Shown piece by piece: positions 25,254 through 33,302 of a DNA stretch of 64,000 nucleotides. Made by a program: the position numbers and the translations under genes. Source of the stretch: Paenarthrobacter histidinolovorans (GTDB taxonomy: Bacteria; Actinomycetota; Actinomycetes; Actinomycetales; Micrococcaceae); assembly GCF_014647595.1 (NCBI RefSeq), contig NZ_BMPM01000012.1:1551-65550 (forward strand). Reading direction: 5' to 3'. The first letter of the stretch is position 1. The number at the start of each line of letters is the position of its first letter. The notes below the pieces were generated by a model. The model did no database searches. It was not told where the DNA came from and saw only the letters and a program-made list of their open reading frames with translations.

Positions 25254-25953
25254 GTTGGATCCCCACAGAGAGAAGACGGCTGTCTTTCACTACCCAATAA
25301 TTAATGGGCAGGTATGGAAAAGCTGCCCCCGATCCGCTATGCCATAACACGTGCCATAAAGACTATGGGAATGCTCGCCTCGCGTCTGAGGGAGGTTCAG
25401 ACTAATCGGGGGTCTGCCTTGCCTATCGACTGATCTGGATCGTCTCTAGGGAGTCAGACCTCTCTTCCTGGCACCCGAAGCGGGCTTACTGACTACGTAG
25501 CCTGACGGGCCATCCGGGTGTACATGAGCAGTCATGCCATAACGACTGCCATAACCCCTATTGGAACCATCGCTGCTCATCACACCTAAATACTTGCAGC
25601 CAGACAAATTGTTAATATCAGCCAGCAACCTATGCGGCGAGCAATGTGATCTATAGATGAACCTATAACGGGTTCTACGGCATGTCATCCCACAGACAAA
25701 ACAGCATAAACCCAAATAGATTCATCAATGGATTCTTTAGTTGCACGACAAGCTGGTAAATCCACATGGCACAAAATGAGTGCGAGTAGGGAGTGCATCA
25801 TGTGTTGCAAGATAGTGCTACTAGCTTTTGACATCGCAGGAGCAACAACAGAACGACAGACTGGGTAAAACGCGTGTGTCACTGCCCTGCTCAACAGGGT
25901 GTAACCCATAGAGTGGAAAGCAGAGTGCCAGACCAGTAGGAGAGTTAGAACAA
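25254..25953. other. Non-coding, AT-richer region before parA
   Basis: About 700 bp with no convincing gene; minus-strand frames here have no ribosome sites and odd composition. It holds the two TGCCATAA pairs (25340-25359 and 25535-25554) and should include the parA promoter. The base composition drops clearly compared with the flanking genes. It may contain part of the origin or centromere. Confidence 0.6.
25340..25554 (+). repeat. Left centromere-like TGCCATAA repeats
   Basis: TGCCATAA occurs at 25340 and 25352 and again at 25535 and 25547: two pairs, each with a 12-bp start-to-start distance. The same octamer in reverse (TTATGGCA) appears right of the partition operon at 27655 and 27691. 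Their position around parA and its RHH partner marks them as likely parS/centromere half-sites and operators. Confidence 0.65.
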
Positions 25954-26898
25954 ATGCCACGATCTTCGCTACACGCACCGGCAAACTTGACACAGAATCG
26001 AGCACGGGCAATTGAACGTGTGATCTCTTTCGCCAACGGCAAGGGGGGAGTAGGCAAAACTACTACCGCGGCCAACGTCGGTGGCTACGTAGCGCTTGCA
26101 GGCTCAAGAGTCCTAATGGTGGACCTGGACCCGCAGGGAGATCTGGCCAGGGACCTTGGATATGAGCGACAGAACGGACGCGAGCTGTTCCAAGCGTTGA
26201 TCGCAGGCACCACTCCACTTGTACTTCACAACGTCCGAGAGAACCTCGACGTTATACCGGGTGGTCAAGAACTAGAAGACATCCAGGGTCTAATGGTTTC
26301 CCGTTCCAGTCGCTCGGACGCAGCCGACTTCGGTGACATGCTCTACGCAGTGTTGGCGCCGTTGGCCGACGATTATGACCTTATCCTGATTGACACCCCA
26401 CCGGGGGAGAGGGTGTTGGTCGAGGGCGCATTCGCCATTTCAAGCGCCGTCGTGATTCCAACGAAGTCAGATGACGCCAGCATTGACGGGGTAGAACGTA
26501 TCGCGCGGCGGTTCATGGCCGTGCGGGACCGGAACCCAGCGCTGCAGCTAGCCGGCATTGTGCTCTTTGGCGTCGGACCACGGTCGATGAGACTTGAGCG
26601 CAGTGTAAGAGACACCCTCGCTGAGATGCTTGGAGAAGTAGCCCCAGTATTCGAAACAAGGATCCGTAGTCTTGAAAGTGCAAGTGCAGACGCCAGGCGT
26701 AAGGGGTTACTTTTCCACGAACTTGAGGGAGCAGTTACGGATGCTCAAAAGAAACGCCTCAAGGCACTCCGGGCGGGGGAGAAGCCCACGGATGGTTTCT
26801 TTTCCCGTAATGCTGGGGGACTGGCAGAAGAGTTCGAGCAGCTGACAGGCGAAATCCTGGCACGACTGAACACGATCGAAAGCGAGGAGCTCGTATGA
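25954..26898 (+). CDS. parA: ParA-family partition ATPase
   Basis: A 314-aa deviant-Walker ATPase: KGGVGKTT (30-37) with the signature lysine K30, then VDLDPQGDLAR (Walker A') and LILIDTPPG (Walker B). The short N-terminus without an HTH makes it a small (type Ib-like) ParA, which uses a separate repressor. It binds DNA non-specifically in the ATP form and moves plasmid copies apart. Its stop overlaps the start of the RHH gene (ATGA), so the two are coupled. The TGCCATAA repeats upstream are the likely centromere and operator. Confidence 0.93.
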   Translation: MPRSSLHAPANLTQNRARAIERVISFANGKGGVGKTTTAANVGGYVALAGSRVLMVDLDPQGDLARDLGYERQNGRELFQALIAGTTPLVLHNVRENLDVIPGGQELEDIQGLMVSRSSRSDAADFGDMLYAVLAPLADDYDLILIDTPPGERVLVEGAFAISSAVVIPTKSDDASIDGVERIARRFMAVRDRNPALQLAGIVLFGVGPRSMRLERSVRDTLAEMLGEVAPVFETRIRSLESASADARRKGLLFHELEGAVTDAQKKRLKALRAGEKPTDGFFSRNAGGLAEEFEQLTGEILARLNTIESEELV

Positions 26899-27584
26899 GC
26901 AGCAATCGGCCGAACCTCGCAAGCGCATTCGCGCCCTCAGCACCTCGCGGCGCGAAGCTCGAGGGAATCCTCGCCCCTAAGCGGCGGAAAGCTCCGGATC
27001 CGCCAGAAATTCCAGACCGGTCTCTGGAGTCGACGCGCATTTCGGTAGTTCCCGAACTAGCCCCGGAGTCCGAGGCCGAATCAACCGCTCCTTCCTCGGA
27101 ATTCATGTCTACGGATCCTGCCGGTGCGATCGAAGGATTGAACCGGACCCAAGCACCAGCATCCAAAACAAGCCAGGCCTCGACGAGTCAACGCAAGGAC
27201 GTCTCGTCAAGTTCAGGTACCAAAGCCTCCGAGGTCGTTTTGGGCGCCCTGCGCAATGTGGGCGTATATCTGGCCCCGGATCTCCTAGCCACCGTGAAAG
27301 AAGCCTTGCACTCACAGCGAACAACATACGCAGATCTTCTTCTGGACGCCTTCGACTCTGTGTCGGAAGCGAGTATCGCTAAGGAGTTCAGGCCTGAAAC
27401 TATTCCGTCGCTGTCAGGCATGCCCCGCCGGGTGCCTCGCCGACGCGGGGAAGCCGGTATCCAGATCCAAGTGCGACTGGATGGGCATCAGACTGCTTGG
27501 CTTGATGAGAAGGTCGTCGAGTTCAATGCGCCGTCTAGGAGTGCGCTCGTTTCCACCGTCTACAGACTCTATCTCAACGACTAG
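26895..27584 (+). CDS. Centromere-binding RHH partition protein
   Basis: A 229-aa protein coupled to parA. The first 130 residues are low-complexity and Pro/Ser-rich, so probably disordered; such tails contact and stimulate ParA. The middle (VVLGALRNVGVYLAPDLLATVKEAL) is helical. The C-terminus (GIQIQVRLDGHQTAWLDEKVVEF followed by SRSALVSTVYRLYL) has the strand-helix-helix pattern of ribbon-helix-helix proteins. It plays the role of ParB/ParG and should bind the TGCCATAA repeats on both sides. It lacks the large ParB CTPase domain. Confidence 0.8.
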   Translation: MSSNRPNLASAFAPSAPRGAKLEGILAPKRRKAPDPPEIPDRSLESTRISVVPELAPESEAESTAPSSEFMSTDPAGAIEGLNRTQAPASKTSQASTSQRKDVSSSSGTKASEVVLGALRNVGVYLAPDLLATVKEALHSQRTTYADLLLDAFDSVSEASIAKEFRPETIPSLSGMPRRVPRRRGEAGIQIQVRLDGHQTAWLDEKVVEFNAPSRSALVSTVYRLYLND

Positions 27585-27654
27585 CTTCATGGCCGGTCGC
27601 CAGGGAAGGGACAACCCGCTCTGCCGACCGGCCTACGTTTCTATCCTGCTTCGA

Positions 27655-27698
27655 TTATGGCATGCGTTCCAATGGAACATATGGCGTCCCTTATGGCA
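27655..27698 (-). repeat. Right centromere-like repeats, 12-bp phased
   Basis: TTATGGCA at 27655 and at 27691, with ATATGGCG at 27679 and a degenerate copy at 27667, fall exactly on a 12-bp grid. They are in inverse orientation to the pairs left of parA. This is a four-unit iteron array just after the partition operon and 65 nt before the end of rep. Confidence 0.65.
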
Positions 27699-27762
27699 CG
27701 AAAATACTGGGGTACGAGCAGCTTTACCGTCTTGTTTTCCTGAACAGGAGCCGATGCCTGCG

Positions 27763-29604
27763 TCACGTCGCTCTCGTGAAGGCCATGTCGGCTAGGCTCC
27801 ACTCATCTGGTGGCCCTTCAAAGGTTTCCCATGGGTAATCGTCCGTGGGGGAGAGAAGCTCCGCGACTGTGTTCACGTTCTTTGAGAGCCACTCCCGCCA
27901 AACGATTCGTTCAATACGATATCTCTGGAGTTGGGCAGCTACAGCGTCCACCACACCGAAGCATTCTGCAAGCTCTTGGAGAGAGGTCGTGGCAACGATC
28001 ATCCAGGCTCGGGCGCCGTTCCTGGAAATCATGTTCCAAGCTGCCAGGACCTCGAGGCTTTCGCTCACGGCAGTTCTCGACAGCTTTGTCTGAACGACCA
28101 ATTCCGTCGTTGTGAGCCCTGGCGTGCTCTCCAGCGCTTCGTAGACGAACGCTGCGGGCAAGCCTAGCTCCCTGAAAACCGGCCTGAGCGAGTGAATCTT
28201 GCCTTTTCGCCACGTTAGATCCTCGGCTGCTGCACGGAGTCCTTCAGGGATCGTCAACATGTACAGGTCACCTTTGGTTCCCCGGCCACGTTCTACCAAC
28301 GTCACCAACGGATCACTCTCAGCACGCAGAGCCCTCAAATGAGAGCCGACGGTCGTATGATCCAGACCTGTCGCCACGGCAATTGAGCGGTCACCGAACT
28401 CAACAAATCGGGATGCTGTCATATGGGCAGCCGCTCCCAGAGCTCTTAGAACCATCCGACGTGCCAGACCAGTGCGGGAGCTCGCGTAGGCGGGCTCCCT
28501 CAATAGCAGGGCGTTTCTCCAGGATCGCAAGTAGCGGTGCTCGCTGCCGGGATCTAAGTCTGTGGATGTTCCTAGTGGGGGCTGTGTATTTGGCCGGCTT
28601 GTGGGGGATTTACGGGCATTGTTATTCTCTGTCCTTGAGCCTTGGTTTTTTCGTAGGTGGTCGACCGCGTTGTTCCAGTCCCGTTTCAAGGATGGGAGGC
28701 GGTGATGGGAGGTGTAGCGCGCGTAGAACGATGCCAGCCCGGGCCAGACACCTTGGAGGACCCGTCGTTGTACGTCGACGAGTTTCATTCCTGCGGCGGC
28801 CGCGGCTGTCAGGATAGCCTGACGGGCTTCTGAGTCGGAGGCGTACCGGTTCGCGTCGTAAAGGCCCGACAGCGCCATCTGCTGCATTGCCCTGGACATC
28901 CGCCCGATCATCTGCGGTGCTCCCGGATCTCCATTGTCCGGGGATGACGGCCGCTCCAGTCTCAGGGCCCGTACGCTGGCGATTTCATCGTTCAAGTCTT
29001 GGCGTATTGCTTCCCAGACCTGAACCTTGTTTGGGCGTCGGGCAACGTCGTACGCCATGCTGAGGCTCATGGCGAGTTCTTGGTGCCCGCCACGTTTATG
29101 GGGTGATCCTGGTGTGCGCATGCACCCGTGGAGAAGGTTTTGGTGTGGTGATTTATCCAATGTCCGGTATCGCGTGCCAAGTGCCTCGACAACGTCACGG
29201 GCCTCGGAAAAGGAAACCTTTGTCTCCAGGGGTATATAAACGTGCCGGCCACCATTGGGGGAGTGATCTTCAATCCACCGGGCGCCACAGTTGTGAAGCC
29301 ACGATTGGAGGGACTTCACATCCGCTTCTACCCAGTCGATTCCTGCAATAGAGGAGTCGAAGTCAAGGAAGATGGCCGAGCAGGTGCCGTCTTTTCCGAA
29401 GATCCGGACCGCCGCAGGAAAAGTGGGGAGCGTCTCAGTCAGCGCGCGTTCGTGCTTTTGGGGATAGGTCCTACCGCCGTCTCGGGACAGTCGAATACGG
29501 GGTTGACCTGCGAGAAGAGGCGCAAGCGCGGCCCACGCCTGGGCGGCTTCGGAGGCCAAGGACTGGTCGCGGGACACGCCAGCAGGTTTGCCTGCTGGCA
29601 GCAC
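27763..29604 (-). CDS. Plasmid replication protein with primase-like (AEP) domain
   Basis: A 613-aa protein. Residues 60-180 show the archaeo-eukaryotic primase pattern: AIFLDFDSS with D81 and D83 (metal site), HSPNGGRHVYIPL with the S-x-H-like motif near H121, and RTPGSPHKRGGHQEL. A linker (SRTENNNARKSPTSRPN) follows, then two winged-helix-like segments (VEFGDRSIAVATGLDHTTVGSHLRAL and LTTTELVVQTKLSRTAVSESLEVL) for DNA binding. This architecture fits initiators of actinobacterial plasmids. The frame begins with GTG 29604; a second GTG at 29577 is possible, and neither has a good ribosome site. The start overlaps two hairpins. It lies next to the partition operon, tail to tail. Confidence 0.78.
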   Translation of the reverse strand: MLPAGKPAGVSRDQSLASEAAQAWAALAPLLAGQPRIRLSRDGGRTYPQKHERALTETLPTFPAAVRIFGKDGTCSAIFLDFDSSIAGIDWVEADVKSLQSWLHNCGARWIEDHSPNGGRHVYIPLETKVSFSEARDVVEALGTRYRTLDKSPHQNLLHGCMRTPGSPHKRGGHQELAMSLSMAYDVARRPNKVQVWEAIRQDLNDEIASVRALRLERPSSPDNGDPGAPQMIGRMSRAMQQMALSGLYDANRYASDSEARQAILTAAAAAGMKLVDVQRRVLQGVWPGLASFYARYTSHHRLPSLKRDWNNAVDHLRKNQGSRTENNNARKSPTSRPNTQPPLGTSTDLDPGSEHRYLRSWRNALLLREPAYASSRTGLARRMVLRALGAAAHMTASRFVEFGDRSIAVATGLDHTTVGSHLRALRAESDPLVTLVERGRGTKGDLYMLTIPEGLRAAAEDLTWRKGKIHSLRPVFRELGLPAAFVYEALESTPGLTTTELVVQTKLSRTAVSESLEVLAAWNMISRNGARAWMIVATTSLQELAECFGVVDAVAAQLQRYRIERIVWREWLSKNVNTVAELLSPTDDYPWETFEGPPDEWSLADMAFTRAT

Positions 29605-29614
29605 GCGAGCGTGC
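29579..29614. repeat. Tandem hairpins over the rep start
   Basis: CCAGCAGG-TTTG-CCTGCTGG (29579-29598) and GCACGC-GA-GCGTGC (29601-29614) are two perfect inverted repeats that cover the possible rep start codons. They could control rep translation or be bound by a regulator. Confidence 0.6.
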
Positions 29615-29785
29615 TGTTGTACGATGAGAACAATCCTTTCGAGGAGGTCCTGTCAGAGGGACAACAAAGGACCGGCCCGCCAAGACCGGTTTCATAGCAA
29701 GACAAAGGTGGATCTGAAAGGATCAACCTTCACGATTTACAATCTGAGCGCCGGGAAGCAATCCAGAATGTAAATCACTAGCTTC

Positions 29786-29810
29786 GAAGGCCCGCCTAGT
29801 GCGGGCCTTC
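29786..29810. terminator. Terminator between rep leader and RHH gene
   Basis: GAAGGCCCGC-CTAGT-GCGGGCCTTC, 10 bp perfect, stands right behind the stop of the minus-strand RHH gene (29815). It would end that transcript and could also end a plus-strand RNA running antisense to the rep leader (29615-29785, no supported gene). Confidence 0.75.
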
Positions 29811-29814
29811 CTCG

Positions 29815-30045
29815 TTATGAGGCTAAGCGCCCTAGCGGGAACTCCTCCTGCTGGGGAACTGCGTGCAGCTTGGTATTGGCCAGGCGTTCCTCAACCAAAT
29901 CGGACAGCCAGTCGCTTACATACTGGTAACCCTCTGCCTTTGCAATCTGGTCCATTGCATCCGCTTTGGGAGTTGCGATGCGGAATCCGACGAATTTGCG
30001 GTCGCCTTTGGAGCGTCTGCCTGTACGTGTAACTGGAGCCATCAT
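29815..30045 (-). CDS. Small RHH-type repressor
   Basis: A 76-aa basic protein: TGRRSKGDRKFVGFRIATPKADAMDQIAKAEGYQYVSDWLSDLVEERLA has the strand (KFVGFRI), helix A and helix B of a CopG/Arc-like ribbon-helix-helix protein. ATG 30045 or the ATG three bases on follow GGACAGGG. In front of it lie the GAAAC repeats at 30152-30233. Between rep and these repeats, it is the likely copy-number or autoregulatory repressor of the replicon. Confidence 0.75.
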   Translation of the reverse strand: MMAPVTRTGRRSKGDRKFVGFRIATPKADAMDQIAKAEGYQYVSDWLSDLVEERLANTKLHAVPQQEEFPLGRLAS

Positions 30046-30151
30046 CCCTGTCCTTTGAACTCGGCCGCGGAAGCCGCCGCTACTTCAATAGATTGGTCGA
30101 ACCAAGTGCCACCTGGTCCTAAGTTGGCGGCTGCTGTACAACCGGCCTTCT

Positions 30152-30233
30152 CTGAAACTGAAACTACCATCGCGTGCCTTCAGGCAGTGGCATTGAAACA
30201 GAAACACCCTCCGGCGTGTTGAAACAGAAACAG
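30152..30233 (+). repeat. GAAAC iteron-like repeats
   Basis: CTGAAACTGAAACTACC at 30152, TTGAAACAGAAACACC at 30193 and TTGAAACAGAAACAG at 30219 are three copies of a double TGAAAC element, spaced 41 and 26 bp. They lie about 105-190 nt upstream of the RHH gene. They may be its operators or replication iterons. The rest of 30046-30550 shows no supported gene. Confidence 0.65.
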
Positions 30234-30557
30234 AGTTTAGTGGCGGAGCCCTTGCCTGGAGGCTTGCCATGACGCCAGAGCGTCGGCGTGCCCGATGATG
30301 GACAGCTTGGGATGCGGACCCGCATTGGGCATGCCACCGCCATCGTCCATGCGACGGAGCGCGTGACGGTGACTAAACCGCGGTCGCCGACGATCGCTGA
30401 TGCTAAAAATGCATGCCTCATTGCCTTTCATGTGAGGCGTGAGGCGCGTGGTGGCCACTCTGCTAGCTCGAAAAGCTGGCAAACCCATACGCGTCAATCC
30501 AGCCTGCTTTTGCCGTAGTTAGGATGTGACATATGTACTTCCTCTTTTCCATACTAA

Positions 30558-30592
30558 GTTGATCATGATTGTTAAGAGTTAAGCATGCTCAA
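30558..30592 (+). promoter_or_regulatory. Paired operators over the start of the ImmA-like gene
   Basis: TTGATCATGATTG (from 30559) and TTAAGCATGCTCAA (30579-30592) are two near-palindromic copies of the element TTGAGCATGMTCAA, 20 bp apart. The second covers the ATG of the peptidase gene at 30585. The same pair with the same spacing recurs at 33152-33185 after the XRE gene, so the XRE protein is the probable ligand. Confidence 0.65.
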
Positions 30593-31148
30593 GACAAATC
30601 CTATTGCATCATCCAGTCAGTTTGCAGAGCGGCACCTTGGCCGCCTCGGGAGATTCGCCTCCTGTGCGCTGGATAGGCGTCGAGCAGCCCGCAGAGTATC
30701 CGCTTTCACCCGGATACTGGAACTGCCGTCGCCTCTAAGCCTGGACAAGCTCCTGCGGTTTGTTGAACTGGTTACGGAGAGGCCCATCCAGCTCTCGCGG
30801 AGGGATGACCTGCTGGATGTGGACATGTCAGGTTTTTGGCATGAGGGCGACGACGTAAACCGTCTATTTCATGTGGGCGACCGATCAGAATTCGCCGGCG
30901 AAATGAACATCCTGCACGAGATCTCGCACGTTCTGCTTCAACATGATCCTGAGCCTCTCACGGGGGAGGAATTGGCTGTCGTGTTCCCGGATCTAGACCC
31001 GCGGAAGGTGCTCCATGGGTGGAGGCACACCAAGCTCCGGACCGGGATCGAAGCAGAGGCGGAGCTGCTGGCGGACCACCTCTATGCCCAAATCCGCTCC
31101 GGAAAGAGGGAAGAAGAGATTTTGGGCTTTGGAGATGTAATCGGTTGA
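30585..31148 (+). CDS. ImmA/IrrE-family zinc metallopeptidase
   Basis: A 187-aa protein. The zinc-binding HEISH (111-115) sits in FAGEMNILHEISHVLLQHDPEPL, and a later EAEAELLADHLYAQI supplies the third ligand, as in ImmA/IrrE proteins. These peptidases cleave XRE-type repressors after a signal. ATG 30585 lies within an operator. The gene overlaps the next by four bases (TTGA). In this cassette the obvious substrate is the XRE protein at 32708-33130; this pairing is inferred from family precedent (ImmA/ImmR, IrrE/DdrO). Confidence 0.85.
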   Translation: MLKTNPIASSSQFAERHLGRLGRFASCALDRRRAARRVSAFTRILELPSPLSLDKLLRFVELVTERPIQLSRRDDLLDVDMSGFWHEGDDVNRLFHVGDRSEFAGEMNILHEISHVLLQHDPEPLTGEELAVVFPDLDPRKVLHGWRHTKLRTGIEAEAELLADHLYAQIRSGKREEEILGFGDVIG

Positions 31149-32122
31149 CTCTCGCTGGTGTTGTCCTGATCATTGCCGCCGTCGTTCTTCTGCTGTCGTC
31201 CGTGGCGATGTATGTTTCCCGGGGTCGCCGGATGCATGGTTCGTGGATCTACGGCAGCTTCTTGGGCTCGCTCACCGCCATCTTCCTTGTCGAGCCGATT
31301 TTTTATGCCGTGGACGCAGCCCTGGGAGGTGTCAACTACCTTGCCTTGGCCCAGCGGGCTTTCCTGACGGCGACCCTGCTCTCAATGCATATAGGCATCT
31401 GGCGGGCCATGGCCCCTTCGCAACTAAAGCGTCCCGTCATTTTTGCTTGCGTCATAGCAGCGGCCAGCTATGGCGGCCAAGTGATGCTGTTCATCCTGGC
31501 AGCTCCGTCGTTTAGCAGTTCGGGTATGCGGCAATACGAAAGCAATCCGCTGGTCGCCACCTATAGCCTTCTGATGCTTGCGCACCTTGCCACAGTGGCC
31601 TTTTCCGCGATGCGCCTGAGTGTGCGCTACAGACCGCGTCTCAAGTCTTTGCGCCGGCGTCGGTCGCTGGCATTCGTAGCCCTTGGGTCCGGCTTTGCCC
31701 TAGCCGTCGCGCTGATCCACGCCACAATCACCTTGACCGACCTGGTTGGATCCCCACCCGACATCCTCGGAACGCTGGAACGGATCTTCACAGCCAGCGC
31801 CGCCATTGTTTTCGCTTTGGCCATCGGGATCCCCACGTTTCCCCGGTGGCTGGGCTCCGCCAGGAAGGACTTCATCGCCCGGCGGGAGCTCTGGAACCTC
31901 TGCCCGGTGTGGGCCAAGCTGCAACCGGAAATTGACCAGTACGTCATCTGGCCGTACCGCGGCCGGCTGATGGAAATCATGAGCCGGGACCCCGCCATGC
32001 GAAGGCATCGAAGGGGCGTCGAAATACGTGACTGTTTTGAATCGGATGCAACCCTAGAAGGTAGACTCTCTGAAGCCGAACTGGCGACAATTCGAACGAT
32101 GGAAGTTAACACACATGCTTGA
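31145..32122 (+). CDS. Seven-helix membrane protein, MAB_1171c/DUF6545-like
   Basis: A 325-aa protein starting at TTG 31145, which overlaps the peptidase stop (TTGA). Seven hydrophobic helices fill the first 230 residues (from AGVVLIIAAVVLLLSSVAMY to FTASAAIVFALAIGI), and a cytoplasmic tail of 90 residues follows with ELWNLCPVWAKLQPEID and RRHRRGVEIRDCFES, the pattern I associate with the actinobacterial MAB_1171c (DUF6545) membrane family. Family members are called putative transporters but have no proven role. Possibly a membrane sensor that relays a signal to the peptidase/XRE pair; that is inference. The frame is open upstream inside the peptidase gene, but no start there fits. Confidence 0.75.
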   Translation: MTLAGVVLIIAAVVLLLSSVAMYVSRGRRMHGSWIYGSFLGSLTAIFLVEPIFYAVDAALGGVNYLALAQRAFLTATLLSMHIGIWRAMAPSQLKRPVIFACVIAAASYGGQVMLFILAAPSFSSSGMRQYESNPLVATYSLLMLAHLATVAFSAMRLSVRYRPRLKSLRRRRSLAFVALGSGFALAVALIHATITLTDLVGSPPDILGTLERIFTASAAIVFALAIGIPTFPRWLGSARKDFIARRELWNLCPVWAKLQPEIDQYVIWPYRGRLMEIMSRDPAMRRHRRGVEIRDCFESDATLEGRLSEAELATIRTMEVNTHA

Positions 32123-32705
32123 CCAGCAAACCAGCCCAGGACGCGCGGCAGAAGCCGTTAGCCGGATTCTCCACCCTGCGGTCTTGCTCCTGGTGGCAGC
32201 GGTTGCAACGGCCATCAGCGCTCCAGGATCCGTTCCCGCCCTCGTCGCCACCCTGGCGGCATTGGCAGTCGTGATCCTCCTTGGCGTATTGGTCTTTCCG
32301 CGGATCGGCAAGTCCTTGGGCTGGCCTGAAGAGCGCAGGAAGACGAGGAGCTTCATGGCTTGCGCGGGCGTGCTTGGCCTTGGCCTGATCGTGACGGCCC
32401 TGTTGGGAGCCCCTGCGCTGCTCATCGCCAACGGCATCGCCTTCTTCATCGGAGCGACGCTCATCGCTCTGGGCCGGTCACGATGGAACATTTCTGTACA
32501 CACCGCCATGTTCACCGGCATCGTGCTGGGCCTCGGAACATCGCTGTCTCCACTGTGGTTCGCGGCTTTGATTGTGCTGCCGGCCCTTATCTGGTCACGA
32601 GCAGCCTTGAAGCGCCAGAACGTTGCCCAGTCGCTCTGGGGAAGCGCCATTGGAGTCGTCGCATGGCTCGCATACCTGCTTAGCCTGTCGTTGCTCGGAG
32701 CATAA
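32115..32705 (+). CDS. PAP2-like membrane protein
   Basis: A 196-aa protein with about six membrane helices; its ATG overlaps the end of the preceding gene by 8 nt. The segment ALGRSRWNISVHTAMFTGIVLG followed by LIWSRAALKRQNVAQSLWGSAIG matches the layout of PAP2 phosphatases (KxSxHT ... R ... H/N..Q...G). The second catalytic histidine appears replaced by asparagine (KRQNVAQ), so it may be inactive or a receptor-like variant. Expected substrate class would be lipid phosphates. Fully embedded in the cassette. Confidence 0.65.
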   Translation: MLDQQTSPGRAAEAVSRILHPAVLLLVAAVATAISAPGSVPALVATLAALAVVILLGVLVFPRIGKSLGWPEERRKTRSFMACAGVLGLGLIVTALLGAPALLIANGIAFFIGATLIALGRSRWNISVHTAMFTGIVLGLGTSLSPLWFAALIVLPALIWSRAALKRQNVAQSLWGSAIGVVAWLAYLLSLSLLGA

Positions 32706-32707
32706 CG

Positions 32708-33130
32708 GTGGCGCCCAACCTCAACGAAGCGCGGGACGCCTGGCGTCAGACCCTGTCGGAGCGGCTGAATCTCCTGCTCGACGTGATGGTGGCCAGTGGG
32801 GGAGAGCCCTACGAGTTTGAAGACATCCGGCGAGGCCTGCAAGAGCAAGGCGTGACTCTGTCTCGCTCGCGCTGGCTGTACATGCGTGACGGCACCGGAG
32901 CCACCGTGACGGATGAACGACTGCTCACGGCCTTGGCCAACTTCTTCGGGGTGAACCCCGCGTACCTCAACGACTTCGAAACCGAGATTCCCGAACGCAT
33001 CGAAAAGCAGCTCAAGTCGCTAAAGACGCTCCGCGAGAAGAGAGTGAAGAAATTCGCTGCCCGTAGCCTTAAGGGCGTCTCACCTGAGAAGTTCCAAGCG
33101 ATAGCCAGAATCCTGGACGAAGACGACTAG
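32708..33130 (+). CDS. XRE-family regulator of the cassette
   Basis: A 140-aa protein at GTG 32708, 3 nt after the preceding stop. An N-terminal helix region (LSERLNLLLDVMVASGGEPYEF) precedes the helix-turn-helix (DIRRGLQEQGVTLSRSRWLYMRDG and LLTALANFFGVNPAYL), which ends in the VNPAYL motif common to XRE regulators. The basic C-terminus (KTLREKRVKKFAARSL) may hold the cleavage site for the ImmA-like peptidase. Likely represses both operator pairs, at 30558 and 33152. Confidence 0.82.
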   Translation: MAPNLNEARDAWRQTLSERLNLLLDVMVASGGEPYEFEDIRRGLQEQGVTLSRSRWLYMRDGTGATVTDERLLTALANFFGVNPAYLNDFETEIPERIEKQLKSLKTLREKRVKKFAARSLKGVSPEKFQAIARILDEDD

Positions 33131-33151
33131 AACACTCACGGCACGCTGATG

Positions 33152-33185
33152 TTGAGCATGCTTTTTTTATCTTGAGCATGATCAA
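33152..33185 (+). promoter_or_regulatory. Second operator pair, downstream of the XRE gene
   Basis: TTGAGCATGCTTTT (33152) and TTGAGCATGATCAA (33172-33185) repeat the element found before the peptidase gene with the same 20-bp spacing. A promoter-like TTGAGC ... TAGGCT overlaps them, pointing right. The only frame behind it (from GTG 33200) soon runs into the 3' end of the convergent ArsR gene, so its natural target may have been lost. Confidence 0.6.
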
Positions 33186-33258
33186 GGTAGGCTATTGGCG
33201 TGCCTACGATCCAGCAATTTGATTTACCCCCACCCGGCGGTCAGGGGGCGGCACTCTC

Positions 33259-33300
33259 GCGCGAGCGGATGCCTTGCCTGTGGTTGGGATTCGCTCGCGC
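33259..33300. terminator. GC-rich inverted repeat after the ArsR-like gene
   Basis: GCGCGAGCG (33259) and CGCTCGCGC (ending 33300) pair, with further pairing outside the core. No U-tract is visible. It lies just beyond the stop of the minus-strand regulator and may end that transcript or the cassette from the left. Confidence 0.4.
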
Positions 33301-33302
33301 CG

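Noticed and set aside
25446..26075. Several minus-strand frames before parA
   Set aside because: They cross the partition promoter and repeats and have no ribosome sites or motifs.
29588..29773. Plus-strand frame of 61 codons antisense to the rep start
   Set aside because: Cys/Arg-rich shadow composition and no ribosome site; the region is better explained as leader and control DNA.
30152..30233. Possible CRISPR array
   Set aside because: Only three short imperfect GAAAC repeats with unequal spacing and no cas gene; reads as operator or iteron DNA.
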